A stretch of DNA of 64,000 nt from Polyangiaceae bacterium (GCA_025937835.1 JAICQO010000022.1:1-64000), one strand, 5' to 3'. Shown: positions 32,897 to 42,238, numbered from the stretch's first letter. Numbers and translations: made by a program. Notes: generated from the letters alone by a model not told the origin.

Positions 32897-33910
32897 ATGA
32901 GTCGCCGACGTCGAGCCCTCTGGGTCTCCTGCTCTCTCCTTCTGTTCGTCGAGAGCGCTCGCGCCCAGTCCGACGTGGAACGCGCCGCCGAAGCGACCAC
33001 GTCGCAGCGCGCGCTCGCGGAGGTCTTGTTTCGGCAAGGCCGCGAGCTGATGGAGCAGAAACGCACCACAGAGGCCTGCGCCAAGTTCGCGGAGAGCCTG
33101 CGGCTCGACGTGGCGCTCGGCACCTCGCTCAATCTCGCGGTGTGCTTCGAGACGCAAGGGCGGCTCGCCAGCGCGTGGTCCGAGTACCACCGCGCCGCGT
33201 CCCTCGCCCGGCGCGCTGGGGACACGGCGCGCACCGACTACGCCGAGCAGGCATTGGAGCGCCTCGAGACGCTGCTTGCCACGCTGCGCGTGACCCTATC
33301 GCCGGGGGCTCAAAGCATTCGCGGCTTGACGCTCGAGCTCGACGGGAAAGAGCTCGGCGCTGCCACGCTCGACACGCCGATCCCGCTCGACGCGGGCTCG
33401 CACGTGCTCGTCGCCCGGGCCGAGGGCCATCAGCCGTGGTCGGCTCAGGTTCAGGCCACCGCGGAGACTCGAGCCATGGCCCTCACGGTGCCCGCGCTCG
33501 TGCCGGTGCCCGCGCCTGCTGCACATTCGGCACCCGCACTGCCAGCGCAGGGCACGCCGTCCATGCCGGAAAAAGCGCCCGAAAGGCCCGGTCAAACGCA
33601 GCGCTGGCTCGGGCTCGCTGCCGGGGGAGCCGGCGTCGCGGGCGTCGCCGTCGGCAGCGTGTTCGGGCTACGAGCGCTGTCGAAGAAGGGGCAGCGCGAC
33701 GACGCATGCCCCGCCCGCGGTTGCTCCCCCGCCGGCATCGAGGCGCACCGCGACGCCCGCGACGCCGCATCGGTCGCCAACGTCGCCTTTGCGGCTGGCG
33801 GCGCTTTGCTCGTCGCAGGGGGCTGGCTCTACTTCACCGCCCCCGAGGCTCCCGTCGCGTTCACCGCGTCGCCCCGCAGCGCTTACGTCTCGGTGCATCG
33901 GTCATGGTAG
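32897..33910 (+). CDS. Exported TPR/PEGA-like protein with C-terminal membrane helices
   Basis: From ATG 32897 the protein has 337 residues; upstream in-frame codons to 32852 look non-coding. A signal peptide (ALWVSCSLLLFVESARAQ) is followed by a short TPR-like helical region (LAEVLFRQGRELMEQKRTTEAC, then SLNLAVCFETQGRLASAWSEY). A PEGA-like beta segment comes next (LTLELDGKELGAATLDTPIPLDAGSHVL divided over residues 140-175), then a Pro/Ala linker. Two hydrophobic helices follow (GLAAGGAGVAGVAVGSVFGL and ANVAFAAGGALLVAGGWLYF), with a Cys pair in the loop between. The protein at 58200 has the same plan. The stop overlaps the next gene by 7 bases. Confidence 0.82.
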   Translation: MSRRRRALWVSCSLLLFVESARAQSDVERAAEATTSQRALAEVLFRQGRELMEQKRTTEACAKFAESLRLDVALGTSLNLAVCFETQGRLASAWSEYHRAASLARRAGDTARTDYAEQALERLETLLATLRVTLSPGAQSIRGLTLELDGKELGAATLDTPIPLDAGSHVLVARAEGHQPWSAQVQATAETRAMALTVPALVPVPAPAAHSAPALPAQGTPSMPEKAPERPGQTQRWLGLAAGGAGVAGVAVGSVFGLRALSKKGQRDDACPARGCSPAGIEAHRDARDAASVANVAFAAGGALLVAGGWLYFTAPEAPVAFTASPRSAYVSVHRSW

Positions 33911-34431
33911 CCAGGCGCGCGGTTCTGCTGCTGGCCTCCGGCCTCGCGTCGGGCGTGCTCAGCGCGTGCGGCGAGGTGATTGGCCTCGGCGACGAACCAG
34001 AGCCGGCGCTGACGGCCGAGATCTGTAAGTTCCCGCCGGCGAGGAAACCGGCCTGCACGGAGTGCGTGATCCGCAGCGCCTGCGACCAGTCCAAGGCCTG
34101 TGCCGCCAACGCAGAGTGTGCTGACGCGGCCGCGAACTGCTTATCCCAATGCTGGGAACCTCAGTGCCCAACCAAATGCCTCGAGGGTCTGGGAGAGGAG
34201 GCGCAACGACGCCTGACCGCACTCATCATCGAGGGCCGTGATTGCCACGTCGAGTGCCTTCCTGCCGAAGGTAGCGAGTGTGAGGCGCTTGCCGGAGGCT
34301 GCTGTAGTGCGATCGAGGATCCCGTCGAAAAACGAAGCTGCATCGACACGGCACTCGCGGGCGACGAAGCCAAATGCGTCGCGTTTCATCAGCGCGCAGT
34401 AGAGTCATACTGTCCTCCACCCGAAAACTGA
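33904..34431 (+). CDS. Cys-rich lipoprotein of unknown function
   Basis: A 175-residue protein starting at ATG 33904 inside the end of the TPR/PEGA gene (7-base overlap), so it is co-translated. The signal peptide ends in lipobox SGVLSAC (Cys22). The mature region contains about 16 Cys, several in close pairs (CTECVIRSAC, CLSQCWEPQCPTKC, GCCSAIED), which suggests a disulfide-knotted domain. It ends 5 bases before the 3' end of the convergent kinase gene. I do not recognise the family; similar Cys-rich lipoproteins are frequent in Polyangiales. Confidence 0.78.
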   Translation: MVARRAVLLLASGLASGVLSACGEVIGLGDEPEPALTAEICKFPPARKPACTECVIRSACDQSKACAANAECADAAANCLSQCWEPQCPTKCLEGLGEEAQRRLTALIIEGRDCHVECLPAEGSECEALAGGCCSAIEDPVEKRSCIDTALAGDEAKCVAFHQRAVESYCPPPEN

Positions 34432-34436
34432 GCGCT

Positions 34437-35756
34437 TCACTCCCGCTCGCGCAACAAATCCGCCGCCGACCGCGCTGACATCGACGGCGCTGGCACCGCT
34501 CGCGGCGCTGCCACGACGACGGGCGCTGGCCTCGCTCGCAGCGGAGTAGACGCCGAGACAGCCGGAGCCGAGGCCACGGGCTCCGGCGGCCGCGCCGCCT
34601 CTTCGCTCGCCGCGGGCGCGCTCACGCTTGGAGTCGCTTCCACGGCCGAGGCCGTCGTGGTCGGGGGTGGCGCCGGCTCTTCGCGCTGCGAGCGCACCCA
34701 AAAGCCGATGCCAACCAGCGAAGCCAGCCCGGCGACGATCGGCCAGCGCCACACCGTGCTCGGCGTTCGCTCGGCGCGCGTCGATACCGCAGCCGTCGTC
34801 GATTCGAGCGAGGCGCGTGCTGCATAGAGCTCGACGGTGGCCGCGTTGGCGTCCGCCCCGGGCGGCGCCACCGAAGCGTCGGCAGCGGGCGGAGCCGAGC
34901 TCACCAAACGCACGGCACCCGAGACGGGCACCAAGATCCGCCGCAGCTCCTCGACGAGCTCCCGCACGGAAGCGTGGCGCCGCCCCGGGTCGTGCTCCGT
35001 TGCTTTCGCGAACCACGCATCGAAGCCCTCGGGCACGGGATGCACCATCGACGGCACCGGCGGAGGGTCGCGGCAGATCTTCGCGATCAGCTCGCCCCAA
35101 CCGGCACCCTGAAAAGGCACCCTCCCGGTCAGGCACTGAAACGCGATCACCCCGAGCGACCACTGATCCGAGCGCTGATCGACGACCTTGGCGCCGTGCG
35201 CCTGCTCCGGGCTCATGTAGAGCGGGCTCCCGAGCAGCGCCCCCGTGGACGTCCCGAGGTCGTCGTGTCGCGGCGCCTTGGCCACGCCAAAGTCGAGCAC
35301 CTTGGCGACCAGCTCTTCGCCACTCCCAACGAGGAACACGTTGTCCGGCTTCAGATCGCGATGCACGATCCCCGCGTCGTGCGCCTTCTGCATGGCGCGC
35401 CCGACATGCGTGAAGATCGTGCTCAGAAGCTCGGGCTCGACGATCCGCTCCCGTTCCAGCCGCTGACCCAGGGTTTCCCCCGCGAGCCGCTCCATCACGA
35501 TGAACGGCGTCCCTTCCTCGATCCCGTAGTCGAAGATTTGCACCACGTGCGGGCTCGAGAGCGACGCCGCCGCCTTCGCTTCCTGAAGGAACCTGCGCCG
35601 GGCCGTCTCGTCGTCGGCGTTGGCGGGCTCGATCACCTTGATTGCCACCTCCGAGCCCAACGTCAGGTGCTCGGCGAGCCACACCGAGCCCATGCCCCCG
35701 CGTCCGAGCTGTGAGCGAACGCGATACTTACTGGCGAGCGTCCGCCCCGGCCGCAC
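34437..35756 (-). CDS. Membrane Ser/Thr protein kinase (Hanks type)
   Basis: About 439 residues from a GTG at 35756; a TTG at 35765 overlaps the upstream stop as TTGA and is the alternative. The kinase domain spans residues 8-275: Gly loop LGRGGMGSVW, Lys40 in VAIKV, HRDLKPDN (Asp134), DFG (155-157), SPLYMSPEQA and the SDQWSLGVI segment. A variable linker and one transmembrane helix (338-355) follow, and the Pro/Ala-rich tail lies outside. It should phosphorylate Ser/Thr in the cytoplasm in response to signals sensed by the tail. It lies next to a small lipoprotein (35762), a TPR/PEGA protein and a Cys-rich lipoprotein, and is close to the FHA regulator. Confidence 0.93.
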   Translation of the reverse strand: MRPGRTLASKYRVRSQLGRGGMGSVWLAEHLTLGSEVAIKVIEPANADDETARRRFLQEAKAAASLSSPHVVQIFDYGIEEGTPFIVMERLAGETLGQRLERERIVEPELLSTIFTHVGRAMQKAHDAGIVHRDLKPDNVFLVGSGEELVAKVLDFGVAKAPRHDDLGTSTGALLGSPLYMSPEQAHGAKVVDQRSDQWSLGVIAFQCLTGRVPFQGAGWGELIAKICRDPPPVPSMVHPVPEGFDAWFAKATEHDPGRRHASVRELVEELRRILVPVSGAVRLVSSAPPAADASVAPPGADANAATVELYAARASLESTTAAVSTRAERTPSTVWRWPIVAGLASLVGIGFWVRSQREEPAPPPTTTASAVEATPSVSAPAASEEAARPPEPVASAPAVSASTPLRARPAPVVVAAPRAVPAPSMSARSAADLLRERE

Positions 35757-35761
35757 CCCGC

Positions 35762-36001
35762 TCAATCGTCGCACTCCGCCATCAGCTCGGCGTGCCGCTC
35801 GCAGAGCGCGTCGTACTTCTCGGGACGCTCGGCGTCCTGGCACACGCTTTCGGGCGCGATGCCGTCGTTCTCGGCCTCGTCGAGGATCTGCTGCGCGACG
35901 TCGTTGGCCTCGCTGCAGCCCTCTTCATCGCCCTCGACGCAACCGGACACGGACACGGTCAGGAGGGCCAGACGAAACAAAACGCGCGCCGCCGGGAGCA
36001 T
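35762..36001 (-). CDS. Small acidic lipoprotein
   Basis: A 79-residue protein from ATG 36001. The signal sequence ends in a lipobox (TVSVSGC, Cys21). The mature part is acidic (CVEGDEEGCSEANDVAQQIL, DEAENDGIAP) with four further Cys spaced widely, probably forming disulfides. Its stop codon meets the kinase gene start: it overlaps the TTG alternative by two bases and ends 5 bases before the GTG. The two genes should therefore be co-expressed. It may be an outside partner of the kinase; that is inference from gene order. Confidence 0.75.
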   Translation of the reverse strand: MLPAARVLFRLALLTVSVSGCVEGDEEGCSEANDVAQQILDEAENDGIAPESVCQDAERPEKYDALCERHAELMAECDD

Positions 36002-36081
36002 GGGTTGGTGGCAGGAGCTTACCCGAGCGGCACGCGCCGGTGGAGACTTCGCCCCCGGAGGAGGCTAGAACTTCAGGAAAG

Positions 36082-37908
36082 ATGGCCGCCGAAGCAAGCA
36101 CGCAGGAGTTGATCACGACGGTGGGGCTGCTCGGAGCCGCGGTCGTCGCGGTGCCGATCTTCCGGCGCCTGGGGTTGGGCTCGGTCCTCGGCTACCTGGC
36201 GGGCGGGCTCGCGATCGGGCCTTTCGGGCTCGGATGGGTCTCCGATCCGCACAGCATCCTGCACGTGGCAGAGCTCGGCGTCGTGATGTTCCTGTTCGTG
36301 ATCGGGCTCGAAATGCGCCCGTCACACCTGTGGGGGCTGCGGCGTGAAATCTTCGGGCTCGGGGCGCTGCAGGTCGCGGCCTGCACGGCGTTGCTCACCG
36401 GCGTCGCGCTGGCGTTCGGCTTGCCACCGAACGTGGCGTTCGTCGGGGCCATGGGGTTCGTGCTCACGTCGACGGCGATCGTGATCCAGGTGCTCGAGGA
36501 ACGCGGTGACATCGCGCTCCCGGGCGGACGACGCATCGTCTCGATCCTGCTGTTCGAAGATTTGCTGATCGTGCCCCTGCTCGCGATCGTCGCGGCGCTC
36601 TCGCCCACGGCTGCCACGCCGGCGTCCGGTTCGGGCTGGACCGGGTTCGCGATGGGCACCGGCGCGCTCGCCGCCGTCGTGGTCGTCGGAGTGTGGCTGC
36701 TAAACCCGCTGTTCCGCCTGCTCGCAGCAGCGAAGGCGCGCGAGGTGCTGACCGCCGCCGCCTTGCTGGTCGTGCTCGGCTCCGCGCTCTTGATGCAGCT
36801 CGGCGGCCTGTCGATGGCCATGGGCGCCTTCCTCGCCGGAGTGTTGCTCTCTCGATCCGCCTTCCGCCACCAAATCGAGGCGGATATCGAGCCGTTTCGC
36901 GGGATCCTCCTGGGTCTGTTCTTCCTCGGTGTCGGCATGTCGCTCGATCTCGGCGTCGTCGCCGAAAACTTCGCGCTGATAGCGGGCCTGGTCCTGGCGA
37001 TGATGGCCGTCAAGGCGCTCACGATCTACGGCGTCGCGCGCCTGCTGCGCTCGCAGCCCGCCGAGGCGTTGGACCGCGCCATCGTGATGGCCCAGGGCGG
37101 AGAGTTCGCTTTCGTGCTCTACGCCGCGGCCGTCGCCTACGGCGTGCTCGACCCCGCGACGAGCGCGAACTTCACCGCCGTCGTGGTGCTCTCGATGGCG
37201 CTCACCCCGCTGCTCGTGATCGCGCTGCGCCGCGTCACCCCGAAGGCCACCGTATCGCTCGAGGGCGTCGAAGCCGCGGACGGCCTCGCGGGCAGCGTGC
37301 TGCTGATCGGCTTCGGCCGCTTCGGGCAGGTCGTGAGCCAGGCGTTGCTCGCGCGCGACGCCGACGTGGCCATCATCGACGCGGACGTCGAGATGATCCG
37401 CAGCGCCGACGAATTCGGCTTCAAGATCTACTACGGCGACGGCACCCGCCTCGACGTGCTTCGCGCCTCCGGTGCGCACACCGCGCGCGTGATCGCCGTC
37501 TGCATCGACGACCGAAAAGCGTCGAACCGCATCGTCGAGCTCGTGCGCAGTGAGTTTCCCCAGGCACGATTGCTGGTGCGCTCCTTCGACCGCCAGCACG
37601 CCCTCGAGCTCGTGCAAGCCGGCGTCGACTACCAGGTCCGCGAAACCTTCGAGTCGGCCATGGAGTTCGGGGCCGCCGCCCTGCGCGAGCTCGGCCTGCC
37701 CGAGGCCGATGCCCTCGAGATCAGCAACGAAGTGCGCCGCCGCGACGCCGAGCGCTTCGAGCTCGAAATGGCGGGCGGCCGCAACGCCGGTCGGGACCTC
37801 GTGCGTGGCAGCACCTGGAAGCCGACGCCGCTGCTTTCACCCCGGCGCGAGGGCAAGGCGCTCAGCCCCGAGACGGAGAACGTCACGCTGCCCTCGAGCA
37901 CGCCGTAG
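36082..37908 (+). CDS. Kef-type monovalent cation:proton antiporter with TrkA-N domain
   Basis: From ATG 36082, preceded by AGGAAAG, the protein has 608 residues; the frame is open upstream but non-coding. Residues 10-385 form about twelve transmembrane helices of the CPA2 family. Markers include LGYLAGGLAIGPFG, VVMFLFVIGLEM, the GFVLTSTAIVIQVL segment and GAFLAGVLLS. Residues 405-530 are a TrkA-N/RCK nucleotide-binding domain with GFGRFGQ and IIDADVEMI. A hydrophilic tail ends the protein. KefB/KefC-type proteins exchange potassium or sodium for protons, and the RCK domain gates them by nucleotide or glutathione state. No KefF/KefG ancillary flavoprotein is adjacent. Confidence 0.93.
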   Translation: MAAEASTQELITTVGLLGAAVVAVPIFRRLGLGSVLGYLAGGLAIGPFGLGWVSDPHSILHVAELGVVMFLFVIGLEMRPSHLWGLRREIFGLGALQVAACTALLTGVALAFGLPPNVAFVGAMGFVLTSTAIVIQVLEERGDIALPGGRRIVSILLFEDLLIVPLLAIVAALSPTAATPASGSGWTGFAMGTGALAAVVVVGVWLLNPLFRLLAAAKAREVLTAAALLVVLGSALLMQLGGLSMAMGAFLAGVLLSRSAFRHQIEADIEPFRGILLGLFFLGVGMSLDLGVVAENFALIAGLVLAMMAVKALTIYGVARLLRSQPAEALDRAIVMAQGGEFAFVLYAAAVAYGVLDPATSANFTAVVVLSMALTPLLVIALRRVTPKATVSLEGVEAADGLAGSVLLIGFGRFGQVVSQALLARDADVAIIDADVEMIRSADEFGFKIYYGDGTRLDVLRASGAHTARVIAVCIDDRKASNRIVELVRSEFPQARLLVRSFDRQHALELVQAGVDYQVRETFESAMEFGAAALRELGLPEADALEISNEVRRRDAERFELEMAGGRNAGRDLVRGSTWKPTPLLSPRREGKALSPETENVTLPSSTP

Positions 37909-37943
37909 CTTCGGCACGGAAAACACCAGGCGGCTATCGCCGC

Positions 37944-39314
37944 TTGAGTGCCAACGGGCGCGGCGAAAACGCTATACCTCGCAGCAGCTTGACCCCTCCT
38001 GCTCCTGCCGAGCCATCCCAGCCGCGCGCGTTCGCGGCCTTCGCAGCACCCGGCTTCCGCCCCTACCTCGTCACGTTCTTTCTGACGATGATGGCGGACA
38101 ACATCGAGCACGTCATCAGCTACTGGCTGATGTTCCAGAAGTTCCACTCGGCGGCGCTGGGCGGCTTCGCCGTGATCGCGCACTGGGTGCCGTTTCTCGT
38201 CTTCTCGTTGCCGGTCGGCGCGTTGAACGACCGCTTTGATTCGCGCCGCCTGATCCAGATCGGCGGCGGGCTGTTCGCCTTCGTGTCGCTCGCCTGGGGT
38301 TATCTGTTCCTCACCGACACGCTCGAGGTGTGGCACGCGATGGTGCTGCTCGTGCTGCACGGCTGCGCGGGCGTGTTCTGGTCCACCTCCAGCCAGATGT
38401 TGCTGTACGACATCGTCGGCCCCGCCGCGCTGAAGAGCGCCGTGCGTCTGAACGCGACGGCGCGCTACCTCGGCGTGCTGGTCGGGCCGGGCATCGGCAG
38501 CCTGGTCATGCTCACGCTCGGGCCGACTCGCGGCATTTTCCTGAATGCCTGCTTCTATCTGCCGCTCCTCGTCTGGCTCGCGCGCGCGCCGTACGGCCGG
38601 CACTTTCGCGCCGCGCACGCAGAGCCGGTCGCCCCGGTCGAGGCCACGCCGCTCGACGCTCCCGCGGCACATTCGCTGTCCGTTCCAGCCCCACCGCCGC
38701 AACGGCGCGCCGTGCGCGGCCTCGACGATCTCGTGCAGTCGCTCCGCGAGGTCCGCCAGATCCCGGTGATCGGCAGCATGGTTGCGCTGGCCGGCGCCGC
38801 CTCGTTCTTCGTCGGCAACAGCTACCAGGCTCAGATGCCCGGCTTCGCGAGCCACCTGGGCCACGGCGATCCGGGCATCGCCTACACGTCTCTGCTCGCC
38901 GCCGACGCCGCGGGGGCACTGCTCGGCGGGCTACTGCTGGAGATGCGCTCGGATCGCTTCGGCACGACGGCCACTTCGGCGTTGAAGCTGGCCGCGCTCT
39001 GGGGCCTCGCGCTCGCGGGCTTCGCCGTGTCGCAGATTTATCCGCTCGCGCTGGTGCTGCTCTTCATCGCCGGCTTCTTCGAGCTGTCGTTCAACAGCGT
39101 GGCCCAGACGCTGGTTCAGTTGCATGCACCCGATGCGGCTCGTGGCCGCGTGCTCGGGCTCTACGCCATGGCGGCCTCGGGCCTGCGCACCTTCAGCGGC
39201 ATCACGGTCGGCCTCGCCGCAAGCTTCAGCAGCATTCACACCTCGCTCGCCGTCTCCGCAGCGCTGTTCGTCGGAGTGTGCGTCGTGCTGCAAAAGTTCG
39301 TGAAGCGAGCGTAG
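37944..39314 (+). CDS. MFS transporter
   Basis: About 456 residues from a TTG at 37944; no ATG lies before the first membrane helix, so the start is uncertain. There are about twelve hydrophobic segments with a polar middle loop (about residues 225-270). The loop between helices 2 and 3 has the MFS signature GALNDRFDSRRLIQIGGG, a variant of G-x3-D-x2-G-R-R. The pattern resembles the enterobactin-exporter-like MFS group that lacks a strong drug signature. The substrate is unknown. It follows the Kef gene by 35 bases on the same strand and may share its transcript. Its 3' end is 12 bases from that of the convergent DUF3817 gene. Confidence 0.85.
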   Translation: MSANGRGENAIPRSSLTPPAPAEPSQPRAFAAFAAPGFRPYLVTFFLTMMADNIEHVISYWLMFQKFHSAALGGFAVIAHWVPFLVFSLPVGALNDRFDSRRLIQIGGGLFAFVSLAWGYLFLTDTLEVWHAMVLLVLHGCAGVFWSTSSQMLLYDIVGPAALKSAVRLNATARYLGVLVGPGIGSLVMLTLGPTRGIFLNACFYLPLLVWLARAPYGRHFRAAHAEPVAPVEATPLDAPAAHSLSVPAPPPQRRAVRGLDDLVQSLREVRQIPVIGSMVALAGAASFFVGNSYQAQMPGFASHLGHGDPGIAYTSLLAADAAGALLGGLLLEMRSDRFGTTATSALKLAALWGLALAGFAVSQIYPLALVLLFIAGFFELSFNSVAQTLVQLHAPDAARGRVLGLYAMAASGLRTFSGITVGLAASFSSIHTSLAVSAALFVGVCVVLQKFVKRA

Positions 39315-39326
39315 CGCAAGCGGTCG

Positions 39327-39641
39327 TCAGCTGGTTTGGTTCGGAAGCGTGCCTGGCGTGTCCCCCACCTCACCCAGCTTCCCGTCGAGCCAGAACGTGC
39401 CGCCGGGGATCAACGATACGACCGCGGCGAGCGCGGTGAGGCGCGGGCCCAGGGCTCGCGCTGCCAGAGCGAGCAGCACCAGGTACGCGACGAACAAGGC
39501 ACCGTGCAAGGACCCGACGACGCGCACCGCGACCGCAAGGCCCAGCCCGTACTTCAGCGGCATCGCGATCAGCAGCAATACGAGGTAAGAAATGCCTTCC
39601 CAGTAGGCGACGATGCGAAACCGCGACACGCTAGTCTTCAT
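39327..39641 (-). CDS. DUF3817-type small membrane protein
   Basis: A 104-residue protein from ATG 39641. It has three hydrophobic helices. It starts with SRFRIVAYWEGISYLVLLLIAMPLK, matching the conserved N-terminal helix of DUF3817. Next comes VRVVGSLHGALFVAYLVLL, where the His-Gly is conserved, and a final helix with GTFWLDGKL. The family is a small integral membrane group of unknown function, often found next to transport or cytochrome genes. It is divergent from the truncated haemoglobin gene with 69 bases between, so the two may share a promoter region. Confidence 0.88.
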   Translation of the reverse strand: MKTSVSRFRIVAYWEGISYLVLLLIAMPLKYGLGLAVAVRVVGSLHGALFVAYLVLLALAARALGPRLTALAAVVSLIPGGTFWLDGKLGEVGDTPGTLPNQTS

Positions 39642-39710
39642 CGGTGCAGAGAGTGCCACCGTTTGCACGACGGGCAACGGCGCCTGCCGGTGAACTGCCA
39701 CGAGAAAGCC

Positions 39711-40178
39711 ATGAGCAACACCCCCAGCTTGTACGAGTGGATCGGCGGAATGCCGGCGCTCGAACGTCTGACGAAGACCTTCTACGAACGCGTTCGGGAC
39801 GATGAAGTGCTGGCGCCGGTCTTCAGCCGCATGTCCCCGGAGCACCCGCAGCACGTCGCCGAGTTCTTGGCGGAGGTGTTCGGGGGGCCCAAGACGTACA
39901 GCGGCGAACGCGGTGGACACGCCGGCATGATCCGCCACCACCTCGATCGAAGCTTGACCCATGCGCAGCGCCGCCGCTGGATCGACTTGCTATTGGCCTG
40001 CGCCGACGATCTCGGCGTCCCCGACGATCCGGAGTTCCGCTCAGCCTTCGTCGGCTACCTCGAGTGGGGGACGCGGCTCGCGGTCATCAACTCGCAGCCC
40101 GGGGCCGAAGTCGGCGAAGAAGCCCCGATGCCGAAGTGGGGTTGGGGTGAGGTGGGCGGCCCCTGGCAGCCGAAGTAG
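39711..40178 (+). CDS. Truncated haemoglobin (group II-like)
   Basis: A 155-residue protein from ATG 39711. The globin core covers residues 5-130: LYEWIGGMPALERLTKTFYERV (helices A-B), a Phe/Tyr-rich distal side, FGGPKTYSGERGGHAGMIRHHL, in which His76 is the likely proximal haem ligand, and AQRRRWIDLLLACADD, with Trp at G8 as in group II. The C-terminal tail (EEAPMPKWGWGEVGGPW) is Trp-rich. It should bind haem and oxygen or NO in the cytoplasm. It ends 4 bases before the 3' end of the convergent hydrolase gene. Confidence 0.93.
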   Translation: MSNTPSLYEWIGGMPALERLTKTFYERVRDDEVLAPVFSRMSPEHPQHVAEFLAEVFGGPKTYSGERGGHAGMIRHHLDRSLTHAQRRRWIDLLLACADDLGVPDDPEFRSAFVGYLEWGTRLAVINSQPGAEVGEEAPMPKWGWGEVGGPWQPK

Positions 40179-40182
40179 AGCG

Positions 40183-40728
40183 CTATTCTTCCAGGCTTCG
40201 AATGTCCGCAACCAGCTCCGGGAACTCCGGCTGGTCGAAGTCGTGGCCGCGCCCTTCCAGGGTCCGCACCACCGCGTGCGGCAGTGCCTTGCGGTAACGC
40301 TCCAAGTGCTCGAGCGGTATCACTTCATCATCCGAGCTCCGGTAGAAATACAAGGGCGACAGATCCCGAAGCCGACCACCGAAGTCCGCACGCAGCGCAA
40401 GCTCCGGAAACTTCGGTCCCCAGAACGGCACGGCAGCCAGAAACACCCCGAAGAGCGGCGGCCGCTCGCTGACCTCCGAGAGGTACTTGAGGATCACGGA
40501 CGCCCCGAAGGAGTGACCGACCAGCACCGGTGCATCGGTTTGCTCGAGCAGCTCTGCCAGGCGCTCGGACCAGTCGCGATAGCTCGGGTCTTCCGGCTCC
40601 GGCATTCGAGGGGCGCGCACTTCGTAGCCCGAACCCAAGCCGCGCTGCAGCAGCGGCTCCCAGTAAACCTTCCCGGCACGCCGCAGCGGTTCCCCGGCAC
40701 CGTGGATCACGAGCACGTTGCGCGTCAT
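40183..40728 (-). CDS. Small serine hydrolase (RBBP9/YdeN-like)
   Basis: The ATG at 40728 gives 181 residues. It has the compact alpha/beta hydrolase form of the RBBP9/YdeN group: NVLVIHGAGEP at the start, a nucleophile elbow GHSFGAS with Ser73, an Asp in YRSSDDEVIP, and His in EGRGHDFDQPEFPE. The size is typical of the family. The substrate is unknown; relatives act on small esters or as regulators. It lies 70 bases downstream of the ABC-F gene on the same strand and may be the third gene of the hflX transcript. Confidence 0.85.
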   Translation of the reverse strand: MTRNVLVIHGAGEPLRRAGKVYWEPLLQRGLGSGYEVRAPRMPEPEDPSYRDWSERLAELLEQTDAPVLVGHSFGASVILKYLSEVSERPPLFGVFLAAVPFWGPKFPELALRADFGGRLRDLSPLYFYRSSDDEVIPLEHLERYRKALPHAVVRTLEGRGHDFDQPEFPELVADIRSLEE

Positions 40729-40798
40729 GGACACGACCTTGCGTCGCAAGCTGCCAGGCGACAACGGAAAATTCGCCCCCGCGACGACGCAGAATGCC

Positions 40799-42238
40799 TC
40801 AAGCCACCCCCTGAAAATAGTCGTCACGAGCGCTCTCGTGCGACAGCGCGAGTTCGATCGTCTGCTCGATGCCGAGTTCCTCCAAGAGCTCGCGATCATG
40901 GCTGGCGATCAACAGCCCTCCTGGCCATTTCCGCAGCGCCTCCTTCAAGGCGCGCAAGCCGACTAGGTCGAGGCTGAAGGTCGGCTCGTCGAGGACCAGC
41001 AGCTCCACCGCGTTTGGCCGAGAAAACAGCGCAATCAGCGCGGCGCGGGCGCGCTCGCCCGGGCTCAGCGAACGGAAGGAACGCTCGGCGAGGGCCAGGG
41101 GGAAACGGTGAGCGACGAGGATTCGGGCGACCTCCGCGTCGGAGAGCGACAGGTTGCGCAGGTGTTCGCGCAGGGAGCAGTCGCGGAGCCAGTTACTGCC
41201 GCCCTGCGCGATGTAGCCAATTCGGGAGAGGTCGGCGCTCACAGAGCCCGAGTCCGGCCTGCGCTGGCGCGTGACGATCTCGAGCAGCGTGGTCTTGCCC
41301 GCGCCGTTCGGACCAACGACGGCCACGCGCTCGCGGTTCAAGGCGAGGTCGAGCTCCGTAAAGAGCGCTCGCTCAGGGGTGCGCACGCTGACGCCGCACA
41401 GGCTGACGAGCGGCTCGTTCGAGGCCGGGGGAAGAGCCGGCAGCGTGAGCTCCAGGTCCAGGTCGATTCCCAAAGCGCGACGCGAGGCAGCGGTCCAGTC
41501 GCGCAGGGCGTCCAGGCGCTGCTGGCGGATCTGCGCGAGTCGCCCCTGGTAGACCTGCGCCTGGCCGCGCTTCTGGTTGAGGCGGATCCGGGGAGTACAC
41601 CGATCGAGCTCTCGGGTGCGTCCGCTCCGCTTCTTCCGGTCCCGGCGGCGCGCGATGTGGGCAGTGTCCGCTTCGCGCTCCGCGAGGCGATGCAGGTCGC
41701 GCGCGTAGCGCTGCTCGTGAGCGCGATGATCGCGCTCGAGGTGGCGCTCGAGCTCGTCGAGCGAGCCGCCAAAGTAGTGACCGCCCGCTTCCCGAAGCAC
41801 CAGGAAGTGGTGCAGATCACGCAGCAAGCGCCGGTCGTGCGAGGCGACGATCACGCAGCCCGGATACTCGGCCAGCCACGCGCGCAGCCACGCCACGCCC
41901 TTGTCGTCGAGGTGCAGCGTGGGCTCGTCGAGCAGCAGGATCTCGGCGTGGGAGCTGCGCGCGGCGTCGAGGGCGGCCCGGCGCAGCTCTCCGCGGCTGA
42001 GCGGCGCGGACAGCTCATCGAGCTGCGGCACGTAGTGCGGTTTGCTCCGCACGCGCACGCGCCCCGAGCTCTCGGCTCCCTCACCCGCGATCAGAGACAG
42101 CAGCGTGGACTTCCCGACGCCGTTGCGCCCGACCAGCGCCACGTGCTCGTGGTCCATCCGCAGGTTCAGGCCTTCGAACAGGGCGCGACCGCTCGCGGTC
42201 CTGACGGAGACGTCCGTCAGCTCTATCGTTGCAGGCAT
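40799..42238 (-). CDS. ABC-F family ATPase (ribosome-associated)
   Basis: Starting at ATG 42238 the protein has 479 residues with two ABC domains and no membrane segments. Domain 1: Walker A GRNGVGKS (37-44), signature LSRGE, Walker B ILLLDEPT. The linker of about 100 residues is highly charged and helical (LAEREADTAHIARRRDRKKRSG). Domain 2: Walker A GPNGAGKT, signature LSPGE, Walker B LLVLDEPTFSLD. ABC-F proteins bind the ribosomal E site and either act in translation or protect ribosomes from antibiotics. The long basic linker corresponds to the P-site tRNA interaction motif, whose length affects drug specificity. The start overlaps the hflX stop (TGATG), so the two should be translationally coupled. 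Confidence 0.93.
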   Translation of the reverse strand: MPATIELTDVSVRTASGRALFEGLNLRMDHEHVALVGRNGVGKSTLLSLIAGEGAESSGRVRVRSKPHYVPQLDELSAPLSRGELRRAALDAARSSHAEILLLDEPTLHLDDKGVAWLRAWLAEYPGCVIVASHDRRLLRDLHHFLVLREAGGHYFGGSLDELERHLERDHRAHEQRYARDLHRLAEREADTAHIARRRDRKKRSGRTRELDRCTPRIRLNQKRGQAQVYQGRLAQIRQQRLDALRDWTAASRRALGIDLDLELTLPALPPASNEPLVSLCGVSVRTPERALFTELDLALNRERVAVVGPNGAGKTTLLEIVTRQRRPDSGSVSADLSRIGYIAQGGSNWLRDCSLREHLRNLSLSDAEVARILVAHRFPLALAERSFRSLSPGERARAALIALFSRPNAVELLVLDEPTFSLDLVGLRALKEALRKWPGGLLIASHDRELLEELGIEQTIELALSHESARDDYFQGVA